NCBI RefSeq assembly: GCF_000187245.1
Contig: NC_027863.1
Coordinates: forward strand, 248,001 to 312,000
DNA from: Ogataea parapolymorpha DL-1
Lineage: Eukaryota > Ascomycota > Pichiomycetes > Pichiales > Pichiaceae
Direction of reading: 5' to 3'
Length of the DNA stretch: 64,000 bases
A model generated the notes under the pieces. The model saw only the letters and a program-made list of their open reading frames with translations, was not told where the DNA came from and did not search any database. The position numbers and the translations under genes were made by a program. Position 1 is the stretch's first letter. Every line of letters begins with the position of its first letter. This document shows, piece by piece, positions 1 through 9,044 of this stretch.

Positions 1-1
1 C

Positions 2-1120
2 AGGAATGAACCGGCATGGATGCGTAACCAGGCCAAGTATAAAAACGAGGGCTTTTCAGAGGAGGAGGAGATCGAGAGGGTGAGAAAACTCGAGGAGGAG
101 TGGAGACAGCGTGGCCGCAAAGGAGAAAATCGGGAAGAGAGCAAGCCGTCGAGCAAAGAGTCAAGCAAAGAGTTGACACCGTCCTCGAGTGGCTCTCCGG
201 CGGCGGCGCCTGCTCCGCTGCTCGATTTCGGCGACGAGCCGGCTGCCACCTCTGGCAGCCAAGAGTCCACCACTCCACCCGTCCCGCCCCACTTCCAGAC
301 CCTCAGACAGCAGGGCAGCGACTACTTCGCCAAGGGCGACTTTACAAGCGCGCTCGAGACATACCAGCGGGCGCTCGCACAGCTGCCCGAAAACCATCTC
401 TGCCGCATCATTGCATACTCCAACCTGGCAATTGTGTACTCGCGCCTGGGAGATGCGAAGAAACAGCTGGAGTCCGCGGAGAACGGCGTGGCACAGGCCG
501 CTCGTGCCGCGAGCGACACAAAAATAGACGACAAGCCGGTGAAAAGCTATTGGATTAAACTGGTGGCTAAAAAGGCAGAGGCTCTGGAGCATCTTGAGCG
601 GTTCAAAGAGGCGCTCGAGGCCTACAACCTGCTGATTGAGAATGGCGGGTTCTCCAAACCCGTCATGGACGGCAAACGAAGATGTTTGAACGTGCTGCAA
701 CCGCAGAAACCGGCCAAAAAACCGGCCAAAAACCCGTCATCCGCGACAACACCCTCTGCGACCGTCTCGCGCGTCAAGGAACACCATCGCAAACAGGAGT
801 CGCTCGAGGATGAGAAGTTCGCGCTCCACGACAAGGTCGAACAGCAGCTGCAGAGCTGGAAGGCTGGCAAGGAGGACAACCTGCGCGCGCTGCTTGCATC
901 CTTGCACCAGATCCTGTGGCCGGAGCTGGGCTGGAAAACCGTCGGGCTGACAGACCTCGTGCTAGATAAAAAGGTCAAGCTGGTGTATATGAAGGCCGTT
1001 GCCAAGACGCATCCGGACAAGATTGCGAGCGAGACGTCGACGGAGCGCAAGCTGATCGCGAACGGCGTTTTCATCACCCTTAACCAGGCCTGGGACAGGT
1101 TTAAGGAGCAGAATAAATAG
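2..1120 (+). CDS. SWA2: Auxilin-like J protein, 5'-truncated by the window edge
   Basis: The reading frame is open to the first base, so the N-terminus lies outside the window; about 372 codons are visible. A TPR-like segment (roughly residues 95-170, FQTLRQQGSDYFAKGDF onward) is followed by a lysine-rich linker holding a short KPAK repeat, then a C-terminal J domain with the HPD signature (KTHPDK) and the terminal NQAWDRFKEQ helix. TPR plus a C-terminal J domain is the layout of yeast auxilin Swa2, which recruits Hsp70 to uncoat clathrin vesicles and also acts in cortical ER inheritance. The UBA and clathrin-binding parts of Swa2 would lie upstream and cannot be seen. It converges with TFB1, with five bases between them. 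Confidence 0.85.
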   Translation, partial: RNEPAWMRNQAKYKNEGFSEEEEIERVRKLEEEWRQRGRKGENREESKPSSKESSKELTPSSSGSPAAAPAPLLDFGDEPAATSGSQESTTPPVPPHFQTLRQQGSDYFAKGDFTSALETYQRALAQLPENHLCRIIAYSNLAIVYSRLGDAKKQLESAENGVAQAARAASDTKIDDKPVKSYWIKLVAKKAEALEHLERFKEALEAYNLLIENGGFSKPVMDGKRRCLNVLQPQKPAKKPAKNPSSATTPSATVSRVKEHHRKQESLEDEKFALHDKVEQQLQSWKAGKEDNLRALLASLHQILWPELGWKTVGLTDLVLDKKVKLVYMKAVAKTHPDKIASETSTERKLIANGVFITLNQAWDRFKEQNK

Positions 1121-1125
1121 AGTAT

Positions 1126-2988
1126 TCATCCAACAATGGCCGCCTCGTAGCTTGTGAGCGCCTGGGCGAGCGACGCGCTTAGCGGGTCCATCAGCAGCTT
1201 GCCCAGGTCCTTGTCGGCGCCCTCAAGTTGCGCCAGACTCGACTGGACGCGGTCTACGCACTTGGTGATGCTGGTGTAGAGTTTTTTCAGCTGGACCAGC
1301 TCAGCGCGGAAGTTTGGGTTTGTGGACGGCGACGAGGTGCTGATCGAGTTGAAGTGCAGCCAGAAGTGGCGAAGGAACTCGACGCTGGTCGAGTGTGTGA
1401 GCCGCAGCGCCTCTAGCCTGTCGCGCGGCAGGTCTACGTCGACATCCTGTTTCTCGACGCTCGTGTCCAGCTTGATAGTCCAAGCTTGGCTCTTGGCGTT
1501 CTTCTTGATGATGTTGAGGATCTCTTTGTATGTGTCGAGGAGCGGCTTCTTGTTGGCGTAGACCGCAGACAGATCCACTTCCTGGAGCTGTTTTTTGTAC
1601 GTCTTCATGTACTCGTCGTAGATTGACGGAGTCGGGTTCAACTGCGACTGCGAGTTGAACTTTTCGAGCACGTCTGCCGGCAGAATGTTGGACGACAGGT
1701 TCGAGCGCTGCGTGTACTCCAGCTGGTTGTACTCCACGGTGTTTGGGTCATCTAGGTCTCTCAACTCCAGCTCCTCCTCGTACTCCTTGTCCATGTCGGT
1801 GTCGTCCTTGATATTCTGCATCATACGTCTGCTGAGTCGGTTCATCGACCGCATCACGCTAACTAGCTCGTCGTTCTGGTCCTCTTTCATCGTGATGTCC
1901 GGCCCGTTACCTAATGTCTCGGGATTGTCCTCCTTGTTGGCCTTGATGTCAATAAATTTCGACACCTGCTTGCCGTCCTGCGTGAACAGCTTGATTTTTT
2001 TCTTGGCCGCCGTTAGCTGCTCAGAGTTGCGCCGTTTCCGGCTGCCGTCCTCCTCCTTCTTCTCCTCCAGCAGCTTGTCGATGTCTGTGTCCTCCTCCTC
2101 GCCATCGTAATCCGGATCATAAAATAGATACTTGTCGAGAGTGATGTCTCCACGGTCGTACAAGTTGACTTTCTCGCCGCGCAACTTGCGGAACAGTTTC
2201 GACGAGAAAAACCGCGACCAGAACTCGCCCTCGCTCATCTTCGGCACGTTGTCGTCGTACGCCTTGCGCACGATCGGGTACTGCTGGAAAATTTCGTGAA
2301 TCTTTTCCCGCGTGACAGAAACGTTCACCTGGTTCTCGCTCGAGGCCACTGGCTTGATGGTGCTCAAAACGTTGTAGGGGCCGCGTTTCTGGTTATTCTG
2401 GATGGCAAACGAGCGCAGGAGATGCACTCGTGTCGACCAGAACTCCTCCGGGTCGAGTCCGGACTTGATCACAGCCTCTGCAAACGTCTTCATCAGAGCA
2501 GGATTTTCTCTGAGCAGTTTCTGTTGGAGCGTGAGGTTTTTCAGCAATTTCTTCGAATCCAGCATGTCGGCGAGCACCTCGTCCTGTCTGCCGTCCATGG
2601 GAGCGGGAGACCCGGCTGCCGACGGCGTCGAACGCCCAGAAGAGGCCGACGCCGCGAGACTGGCATCTGCTGCCGCGGCCGACTTGCGACGGGCGATCGT
2701 TTGCTGCAGCACAGTCTTGACGTTGTCCATGAAAATGCGGCTGTTAAACGCAAACACCACCTCGGACTTCACCTCTGAGCCGGAACCAATACCTATTTTC
2801 AACAGCATCTTGGGAGACGTCTTCTTGGAGGCCTGTAGGGTAACGACGGTGTCAAGCAGAATCTCCACGGGAGGCGCCACGCCGGCATCAATGCACTTCC
2901 AGATCAGTCGCGGCGGCGACTCTTCCTCCAGGACGGTGATCATCCCGGCCTTTTTCTTGTAAATGGCCGAACCTGTGATGGGAGACAT
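1126..2988 (-). CDS. TFB1: TFIIH core subunit Tfb1 (p62)
   Basis: The 620-residue product begins with a PH-like domain (about 1-110, ending IFMDNVKTVLQQTIARRK). Tandem BSD domains follow (about 150-280, with EFWSTRVHLLRSFA and EGEFWSRFFSSKLFRKLRG). An acidic, Lys-rich linker leads into a helical C-terminal region. This is the order seen in Tfb1/p62, a structural subunit of TFIIH needed for RNA polymerase II initiation and nucleotide excision repair; the PH domain binds activators and Rad4/XPC. Length is close to S. cerevisiae Tfb1 (about 640). It is divergent from COA1 with 53 bp between start codons. Confidence 0.93.
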   Translation of the reverse strand: MSPITGSAIYKKKAGMITVLEEESPPRLIWKCIDAGVAPPVEILLDTVVTLQASKKTSPKMLLKIGIGSGSEVKSEVVFAFNSRIFMDNVKTVLQQTIARRKSAAAADASLAASASSGRSTPSAAGSPAPMDGRQDEVLADMLDSKKLLKNLTLQQKLLRENPALMKTFAEAVIKSGLDPEEFWSTRVHLLRSFAIQNNQKRGPYNVLSTIKPVASSENQVNVSVTREKIHEIFQQYPIVRKAYDDNVPKMSEGEFWSRFFSSKLFRKLRGEKVNLYDRGDITLDKYLFYDPDYDGEEEDTDIDKLLEEKKEEDGSRKRRNSEQLTAAKKKIKLFTQDGKQVSKFIDIKANKEDNPETLGNGPDITMKEDQNDELVSVMRSMNRLSRRMMQNIKDDTDMDKEYEEELELRDLDDPNTVEYNQLEYTQRSNLSSNILPADVLEKFNSQSQLNPTPSIYDEYMKTYKKQLQEVDLSAVYANKKPLLDTYKEILNIIKKNAKSQAWTIKLDTSVEKQDVDVDLPRDRLEALRLTHSTSVEFLRHFWLHFNSISTSSPSTNPNFRAELVQLKKLYTSITKCVDRVQSSLAQLEGADKDLGKLLMDPLSASLAQALTSYEAAIVG

Positions 2989-3041
2989 GACAAGAGAAAA
3001 AAAATGTTTAATTTATTCGATTTAATTTAGTCTGATTTATC

Positions 3042-3623
3042 ATGTTGAGACTTTTCTCCAGGCCGTTAATTAGCCCAAGAGCGGGCTTCCGATACTCTGC
3101 GATCCGTCTTGCGCAGACGAAGACGCCCGTTTTCGAAAGCAAACACTTCCCTCCCCGGGTTGTGGAGGAAGAGACACCAAAGCAAAACAGACCAATGACC
3201 GTGAACGACGAGCTGCCCGACCCGTTTGCCGCGAAAAGACGCAACAGAAGGGTGTTTATAGGGTTCTGGATCGTGATGGGCGTGTCGCTGTTTGGAATAT
3301 TCAACTACGAAAAGGTTTCGTCGCCGGTGATGAGCGCCACTATGTACTTCCTCAGGAGATCGGAGAACGCGCGCTCGAAGCTGGGCAAATCGATCACCTT
3401 TGAGGGCATTTTCCCGTGGATCAGAGGCGAGCTCAACACCATGAAGGGCAACATCGACGTTCAGGTGCGTGTGGCCGGCGACAAGGCCGGGGCGCTGATG
3501 AAGTTGAGGGCTGCGAGAGCCTCGCGCGGTGACAGCTTCCAGATCGAGGAATGGCGGCTTATTTTCGACGACGGCACAACGATGGACCTGTTGCAGGATA
3601 CGAGTGTTAATCTGGAATTTTAG
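3042..3623 (+). CDS. COA1: Cytochrome c oxidase assembly factor Coa1
   Basis: The 193-residue protein has an Arg-rich N-terminus typical of a mitochondrial presequence and one membrane segment (about residues 71-89, VFIGFWIVMGVSLFGIFNY). The conserved Coa1/Tim21-type domain follows, with SKLGKSITFEGIFPWIRG and a C-terminal beta-rich part. Coa1 is an inner-membrane chaperone that stabilises newly made Cox1 between Mss51 and Shy1 steps of complex IV assembly. Length matches the yeast protein (197 aa). Confidence 0.85.
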   Translation: MLRLFSRPLISPRAGFRYSAIRLAQTKTPVFESKHFPPRVVEEETPKQNRPMTVNDELPDPFAAKRRNRRVFIGFWIVMGVSLFGIFNYEKVSSPVMSATMYFLRRSENARSKLGKSITFEGIFPWIRGELNTMKGNIDVQVRVAGDKAGALMKLRAARASRGDSFQIEEWRLIFDDGTTMDLLQDTSVNLEF

Positions 3624-3761
3624 CAATGAAGACGAAAAAGCATAATAGCATCTCTTGCAATAGCTCTGCCCCCCACCTAAGCCAATACTTTACATTATGC
3701 TTGTATATATGCGTATTAAATCCTGCGTATTATCCCGTGTAGTACCTATATCTCGTTGTAT

Positions 3762-4055
3762 TCACACCAATGAACCAGATAGATTTGCGTCCCTCACTGT
3801 TTCCTCTCTAAACCGCGACTCTCCATGAAGCTGTTTCACGTATGTAGACCCTTCCAGCACCGGCACGGAGTCCAAATAGTCGCCGTCGTCCTTCTCCTGT
3901 CTCGGCACAAATTCCTCCTCGGGCACCTCTGCTGCGATCTTGTCCTCCTTCTTCTCTCTCATGTGCTGTCTGATAATTAGGGCGCAGACAAATATAACAA
4001 CCAGCCCGGCCGGAATGCCCACTGCGCAGCCAACAGCACCAGAAGTAGATACCAT
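3762..4055 (-). CDS. Small single-pass membrane protein, function unknown
   Basis: This 97-residue ORF has a short N-terminus, one hydrophobic segment (about residues 12-28, VGIPAGLVVIFVCALII) followed at once by basic residues (RQHMREKK), and an acidic cytosolic-looking tail. The Gly/Ile-rich membrane segment recalls the transmembrane anchor of the Skg6/Tos2 bud-site proteins, but nothing else of those proteins is present. I checked the upstream bases for a branch-point/acceptor pair and saw no convincing intron. It sits between COA1 and UGA2 with 74 bp to the divergent UGA2 start. It could be a real short gene or a chance ORF. Confidence 0.45.
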   Translation of the reverse strand: MVSTSGAVGCAVGIPAGLVVIFVCALIIRQHMREKKEDKIAAEVPEEEFVPRQEKDDGDYLDSVPVLEGSTYVKQLHGESRFREETVRDANLSGSLV

Positions 4056-4129
4056 GGCTTTGACGCAATGCTAATAATAAGAATTATTTGGAGTAAAAAG
4101 TCCGTCGCGACGATTATTTTGTTTAAGCC

Positions 4130-5617
4130 ATGAACCCACTGCGTTTTTGTCGGCGATTGTCTGGACTGCGTGCGCGCGAGAGGCTTGTGGAGCCGCGTGC
4201 GCTCATAAACGGCCAGTTTAAGGAGTTTCCGGGGTTTGACGTGGTCAACCCGGCCAATCAGCAGGTGCTTGCCCAGGTCAGCGACACGCCTCTCGAAGAG
4301 GTCGAATTTGCAGTTTCTGTTGCTGCGCGGGCATTCGGTGACTACCGCTCGGTGCCCGTCCATGCACGTGCCCGGATTCTCTCCAATTGGCACAATCTGA
4401 TGTTGGAGCACGAACAGGACCTTGCGCGGCTCGTCACGCTCGAAAACGGCAAGCCCCTGGCAGACAGTCTTGGCGAAGTGCGCTACGCTGCCAGTTTTTT
4501 CAAGTGGTTTGCCGAAGAGGCTGTGCGTTGCTATGGAGACACAATCCCTTCGGCAACGCCTTCGAACCGCATGTACACACAATGGCAGCCGGTCGGTCCT
4601 GTGGGGATCATCACACCGTGGAACTTCCCGCTTGCCATGATCACACGCAAGCTGGGCGCGGCCTTGGCGGCTGGCTGCACCTCGGTGATCAAGCCTGCAG
4701 CAGAGACACCAATGTCTGCAATGGCAATGGCTGTGCTTGGTGTGGAAGCCGGCGTGCCTGACGGCGTGGTGAATTTTGTTCCTGTTGCGCATAGCAAGAC
4801 TGCCAAGGTGGGGGAGCTTTTTTGTAAGTCGCCGGACTTGAGGAAAGTGTCCTTCACGGGCTCCACCCGCGTGGGCAAACTGCTAATGGAGCAGAGTTCC
4901 AGCACGCTCAAGCGGCTGTCTATGGAGCTTGGTGGGAACGCCCCATTCGTGGTTTTTGAAGATGCGGATCTGGAAAAGGCCGCTGCCGGCTTTATGAGCT
5001 GCAAGTTCCGCTCTTCGGGCCAGACGTGCGTGTGCGCGAACCGCATTTTTGTCCATGATAAGGTTTATGCCGAGTTTGTTGCCATGGTGGCAGATCTAAT
5101 CGATAAGAACACTCGCATGGGTCCTGGAATCGATCCTACTGTCACGCACGGCCCGCTCATTCACGAAAACGCTCTTGCGAAAGTGGAGGCATTGGTGGAG
5201 GATGCGGTGGAAAAGGGGGCCAAGGTCGTCCGCGGTGGCCGCAGACGGCCTGATCTGGGGGCTCTGTTTTACGATCTCACGCTACTCAGCGACGTGACGC
5301 CGAAAATGGATATTTTCCACACCGAGGCGTTCGGTCCTGTAGCACCAGTTATACGGTTTTCCTCCGAGGACGAGGTTGTGCAGCAGGCCAATAACACGGA
5401 GGTCGGCCTGGCGGCCTATTTCTACACGGAAAACAACAGCAGGGCCTGGAGAGTGGCCGAGAAGCTGCAGGCTGGAATGGTGGGGGTGAACACGGGGCTG
5501 ATCTCGGAAGCTGCGCTGCCGTTTGGGGGTGTGGGAGAAAGCGGGTTTGGCAGAGAGGGCAGCAAGTACGGACTTGCCGAGTACTCTGAGCTCAAGACGG
5601 TTGTGGTGGGTATATAA
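4130..5617 (+). CDS. UGA2: Succinate-semialdehyde dehydrogenase (aldehyde dehydrogenase superfamily)
   Basis: The 495-residue protein covers the whole ALDH fold: PWNFP with Asn165, FTGSTRVGK for cofactor binding (about 242-250), MELGGN with the general base Glu266, and GQTC with nucleophile Cys300. A second cysteine (Cys302) lies two residues on, as in many SSADHs. The family oxidises succinic semialdehyde to succinate with NAD(P)+, the last step of GABA catabolism. Conserved stretches such as ELGGNAPFVVFEDADL and the GFGREGS tail fit Uga2 well. The first 20 residues carry six arginines and no acid before Glu17, so a mitochondrial presequence is possible, whereas S. cerevisiae Uga2 is cytosolic. 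A related ALDH with another semialdehyde substrate cannot be excluded. Confidence 0.85.
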   Translation: MNPLRFCRRLSGLRARERLVEPRALINGQFKEFPGFDVVNPANQQVLAQVSDTPLEEVEFAVSVAARAFGDYRSVPVHARARILSNWHNLMLEHEQDLARLVTLENGKPLADSLGEVRYAASFFKWFAEEAVRCYGDTIPSATPSNRMYTQWQPVGPVGIITPWNFPLAMITRKLGAALAAGCTSVIKPAAETPMSAMAMAVLGVEAGVPDGVVNFVPVAHSKTAKVGELFCKSPDLRKVSFTGSTRVGKLLMEQSSSTLKRLSMELGGNAPFVVFEDADLEKAAAGFMSCKFRSSGQTCVCANRIFVHDKVYAEFVAMVADLIDKNTRMGPGIDPTVTHGPLIHENALAKVEALVEDAVEKGAKVVRGGRRRPDLGALFYDLTLLSDVTPKMDIFHTEAFGPVAPVIRFSSEDEVVQQANNTEVGLAAYFYTENNSRAWRVAEKLQAGMVGVNTGLISEAALPFGGVGESGFGREGSKYGLAEYSELKTVVVGI

Positions 5618-5630
5618 AGGATTTTATGCG

Positions 5631-6506
5631 TTATTTCGTTTTATTTAGTCTATCGTCTAGTTGATAGATGAGGGCCCCCATAGACGCAGTGAGCATGCCC
5701 AAATAACCCAGTGCGCCCAAGTTATGGCTGAAAAACACCAGGGAGATAACGAACGAGGCAAATCTGCGCAGAAGTAGCACAACACCGAGCGTCAACGGGT
5801 CGGTTTTCTGGGCCAGCATGTTGACTCCCGTGACACAGACGAGCTGCGTGCCGGTGTTGAGCATTGCATACCGCCAAAAGTCGGAGGAACGTCCATACAG
5901 TTGTAGTTCGGCGAGTATGCCGTTGCTAATTAGCAGCAGAGATGGCAGGCCGTAAAAGTGGGTGTAGAAGAGGGTCTGGACCCAATTGAGTTTCTGCGTG
6001 AGCATGATTTTGTTGTTCCAAAACGAGGTGACGACGCCCAGAAGCGTGGACGCGAGCACGAGAAGCAGGCCTGCTAGGGTGACGGGATGGCTGGAGTCAG
6101 TTTTTTCTCCGGAAAGTGTGGTTATAGTTATACCAGCGGACAAAATGATAGCACCTGCGATCTGGTAGATAGAGTAGCGTCTGCCAAAAAATTGCGACCC
6201 AATGATCACAGTCAACGGTGTCGATGCCGACCGCGTCACGATGTGCACGGGAACAGAAATTCCGTACTTGAATGCCAGGTTGTTGGCAATAGCACAGAGG
6301 AAAAAGAGCGAGGTGGTCAAAAAATATTGGAACGGAGGACGTTTGTCGTTGTTTCGAGGCAGAAAAGGAGCCACGGCGAGCGAGATGAACAGGTATTGAA
6401 ACGCGGTTATGAGGTTCGATGGCACGGGTTTCAGCTGAGAAATCAGCTCCATCGAGATCACATTGGTGCAACACCCAGAAAAGGTGAGTAGCCCCGGAAA
6501 AAGCAT
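5631..6506 (-). CDS. YEA4: UDP-N-acetylglucosamine transporter (SLC35B4 type)
   Basis: A hydrophobic 291-residue protein with about eight to ten membrane segments. Family signatures are the N-terminal SGCCTNVISMELI, LAFKYGISVPVHIVTRS and LNWVQTLFYTH. These match the Yea4/Kluyveromyces Mnn2-2 nucleotide-sugar transporters, which bring UDP-GlcNAc into the ER or Golgi for chitin and glycan synthesis. The protein starts only about ten residues before the conserved CCTNV motif, so the chosen ATG is plausible though short. Its start is 28 bp from that of the divergent coiled-coil gene, and it converges with UGA2 (13 bp). Confidence 0.85.
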   Translation of the reverse strand: MLFPGLLTFSGCCTNVISMELISQLKPVPSNLITAFQYLFISLAVAPFLPRNNDKRPPFQYFLTTSLFFLCAIANNLAFKYGISVPVHIVTRSASTPLTVIIGSQFFGRRYSIYQIAGAIILSAGITITTLSGEKTDSSHPVTLAGLLLVLASTLLGVVTSFWNNKIMLTQKLNWVQTLFYTHFYGLPSLLLISNGILAELQLYGRSSDFWRYAMLNTGTQLVCVTGVNMLAQKTDPLTLGVVLLLRRFASFVISLVFFSHNLGALGYLGMLTASMGALIYQLDDRLNKTK

Positions 6507-6534
6507 AACTTTGAAAATAAATTAGCTTATTTTT

Positions 6535-7200
6535 ATGTCGGACGATACATTACCGTCTCTCGAGGAGTTCAAACTGCACAATCTCCTGAAAGCTATCCCC
6601 GAGGCGCAGCGGGATTTGACGCAAGCAATATTACGAGTAAGCAGGTGCTACACAAAGGACCTGGACACGCAATGTGAGCAAATTATTAGTATAGAGAAGG
6701 AAGAGGTGATGGATAGGCTGGATCGTGTGCAGCGCAGTTATGAGAGCATCAAGGCCGTCGATAGGACGAGATACATGGACCAGATAAAACGGCTGGAAGC
6801 TGAGATGGCCGAGGTTGCGCAGCACTTTGCCTCCTCAAAAGAGCGAACTGACCGTCTCGTGACAAAAATCAAGCGAATAGAAAAAATGATGCAGCTGAAA
6901 GACCGGTTATTCGACCCGAAAACGTTCCATTATGATCATTACAAAGAGCTGTACCAATATGGCATGCGCAAGGACGCTAAGGAAACGAGCCCGCTGAAAG
7001 AGCAGCAGTTTCTAAGTCTCGAGCAGGAGATAGGGGAGCTACACAGACAGCGGTCCACCAGCATAACGCGAATCCATAACCCGACCCACTTGCTGGTCCA
7101 CGAGGAGCCCGTCACGCAGATCTCGCAAACTGTCGCCACCGCGACGTCGCCGCAATTAGACCACGATGTGTCCACCACGTTGCGTGGGTACGTTAAGTAG
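6535..7200 (+). CDS. Coiled-coil protein, not recognised
   Basis: A 221-residue soluble, charged protein with no membrane segment or signal peptide. Residues about 45-130 form continuous heptad-rich helix ([39 protein letters not shown]); the rest is probably unstructured. Size and architecture resemble small subunits of vesicle or kinetochore assemblies (for example BLOC-1 subunits such as Kxd1 or Vab2), but I see no diagnostic motif such as KxDL and assign no function. It runs tail-to-tail into CFD1, their coding ends overlapping by 8 bp. Confidence 0.7.
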   Translation: MSDDTLPSLEEFKLHNLLKAIPEAQRDLTQAILRVSRCYTKDLDTQCEQIISIEKEEVMDRLDRVQRSYESIKAVDRTRYMDQIKRLEAEMAEVAQHFASSKERTDRLVTKIKRIEKMMQLKDRLFDPKTFHYDHYKELYQYGMRKDAKETSPLKEQQFLSLEQEIGELHRQRSTSITRIHNPTHLLVHEEPVTQISQTVATATSPQLDHDVSTTLRGYVK

Positions 7201-7996
7201 CTTTTATCCATCCCAACTGTTGCGCCATGTTCTCGAATATGGCGCTCAGTGTACTTTCGCCGTACAATGTAATCAAGTCCCCACGCTCTTTCCACTCGTT
7301 CTGTCTCTCTATAAGCTCGTTGAATGTGGGGTCGATCGGAACGCTCCCCAAAAACGGCAGATCCAAACTCTTCGCCAACGCCTCACCCCCACCCGAGCTG
7401 AAAATATTGGTGCACTCCGCACAATGCGGGCATACAAATCCTGACATGTTCTCCACCAGCCCCAGCACCTTGAAATTCACTTTTTGGCAGAAATTCAGCT
7501 CCTTCCTCACGTCGTTAATAGACACCAGCTGCGGCGTCGTCACGACAACCGCGCCGTCCACGTTGTCGCAGTATCTCAACTCCTCCGCAATGGCAATGTG
7601 CTCATCAGAGGTGCCCGGAGGCGTGTCTATAAGCAGATAGTCCAGATGCTCCCACTGAACGTCCTTAATAAACTGGCGGATCATGCCAGTTTTTTTAGGT
7701 CCCCTCCACACAACGCTGTTGCCCCTGTCGCCCAGCAGAAATCCGAGCGACATCACAGCCAACCTCTTGGAGTCGTCGTAGTAAACGGGGACCCAGCCCT
7801 TCGACGACTGGTGGATTTTGCCCTCCTCTATGCCAAACATCCGGGGCATCGACGGGCCTGTCAGGTCGATATCCAACACGCCGACCTTGTAGCCCTGGCG
7901 GACGAGAGTGAGCGCCAGCTGCGTGGTCACGGATGACTTCCCCACGCCGCCTTTGCCCGACAACACCAGCACGATATGGTCGACGTTGTCCAGCAT
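7193..7996 (-). CDS. CFD1: Cytosolic Fe-S cluster assembly scaffold ATPase Cfd1 (NUBP2)
   Basis: The 267-residue protein is a Mrp/NBP35-family P-loop NTPase: deviant Walker A GKGGVGKS at residues 14-21, the LDIDLTGPS switch, [13 protein letters not shown] around 121-133, and the cluster-binding CPHC at Cys189/Cys192 after NMSGFV. It lacks the N-terminal four-cysteine extension of Nbp35, which points to Cfd1. Cfd1 and Nbp35 form the heteromeric scaffold on which [4Fe-4S] clusters for cytosolic and nuclear proteins are assembled. Confidence 0.93.
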   Translation of the reverse strand: MLDNVDHIVLVLSGKGGVGKSSVTTQLALTLVRQGYKVGVLDIDLTGPSMPRMFGIEEGKIHQSSKGWVPVYYDDSKRLAVMSLGFLLGDRGNSVVWRGPKKTGMIRQFIKDVQWEHLDYLLIDTPPGTSDEHIAIAEELRYCDNVDGAVVVTTPQLVSINDVRKELNFCQKVNFKVLGLVENMSGFVCPHCAECTNIFSSGGGEALAKSLDLPFLGSVPIDPTFNELIERQNEWKERGDLITLYGESTLSAIFENMAQQLGWIKAT

Positions 7997-8045
7997 GGAT
8001 GAATAAAATAATTATTAATTTATTTATTACACAGCCTTGCGCCGG

Positions 8046-9044
8046 TCAATTTTCCCAGATACGCTGATAATAGTTGAGCCAATTGAGACCCAACACCTTG
8101 CGCATTCTCTCGGCCGTCCAGCCGCGTCTGGCCATGGCCACGGCCAGCTCCTCGCGGTCGGCCAGCTTGCCCAACGGCTTGACGACCGGTGCGCTGCCCC
8201 ACTCGGTCATCTTGCGCGCGTAGCCCTTGTCCTTGTTGCACCACTCCAGGAACGGCGACGGCCGGGCGTGACCCTCCGACGCGTCGGACCCAATCCCGAC
8301 AAGATCTTCCCCCACAAGGTCAATGAAATATTCCAACACCTCCACGTAATCGTCGATCGTGCTGTCGTTGCCCTTCTTCATGTGGGGACCGAAATTGGAA
8401 GCAGCAACCATGCCGCCCTTGGCCCCCAGCGCCCGGATCTCTTCATCGGTCTTGTTGCGACCAGACTCCTTCATCCCGGACGGCAACACATGCGAGAAGC
8501 ACGGCGGCTTGCGCGCGTACTCGATCGTGTCCATCGTCGTCTGGTGCCCGACATGCGACAAATCGCACACGATCCCCAGAACGGCCATGTGGTCCACCAC
8601 CTCTCTGCCAAAACCAGTCAGCCCAGAGTCGCGCAACTCGGTGTAGCCGGCACCGGAGTAGTTCTGCGTGTTGTACGTGAGCTGCATTTGGCGGACATTG
8701 AGATCGCGGAACACACGCAGGTAGTCCAGCTGGTCCTCAATGCCGGAGGTGTTCTGGAAATTCAGGATGACGCCTGTTTTGTTGAGCTTCTTCGCAGTGT
8801 AGATGTCTTCAATGCTAGTGATCTCCATGATTAGGTCGCTATATTCCTCGTACCACTTTTTCCACTGAACAATATTGGCAATGGTGCCTTTAAAGTCCTC
8901 CCAAAGGCCGCAGGTGCACGAGACGACGGTGATGCCGCCCTTGCGCCAAGCCTGGAAAATTTCTGGTCCCCAATTGGAAATGTTGAGTGAGTCGATGTGG
9001 ATGGACTCGCGGTAAAGTTGGCGGGCTTCGTCTTCAGAAAGCAT
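8046..9044 (-). CDS. M19 (renal dipeptidase-like) metallopeptidase
   Basis: The 332-residue protein shows the M19 TIM-barrel landmarks: HID at residues 16-18 (first zinc pair), VRQMQLTYN about 117-125, DLSHVGHQT at 161-169 with His164, FSH with His185, NKTDEEIRALGAKGG about 197-211, and GIGSD with Asp254. The family cleaves dipeptides, D-containing dipeptides or Cys-Gly. The residue in the place of the zinc-bridging glutamate of renal dipeptidase appears to be glutamine (NFQNTS, Gln97), so metal content or substrate may differ. There is no signal peptide or GPI signal, so a soluble intracellular enzyme is likely. Cytosolic M19 proteins of this short type are more familiar from bacteria, so transfer is possible but not shown. 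It is divergent from an ACS-family permease and may work with it. Confidence 0.8.
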   Translation of the reverse strand: MLSEDEARQLYRESIHIDSLNISNWGPEIFQAWRKGGITVVSCTCGLWEDFKGTIANIVQWKKWYEEYSDLIMEITSIEDIYTAKKLNKTGVILNFQNTSGIEDQLDYLRVFRDLNVRQMQLTYNTQNYSGAGYTELRDSGLTGFGREVVDHMAVLGIVCDLSHVGHQTTMDTIEYARKPPCFSHVLPSGMKESGRNKTDEEIRALGAKGGMVAASNFGPHMKKGNDSTIDDYVEVLEYFIDLVGEDLVGIGSDASEGHARPSPFLEWCNKDKGYARKMTEWGSAPVVKPLGKLADREELAVAMARRGWTAERMRKVLGLNWLNYYQRIWEN

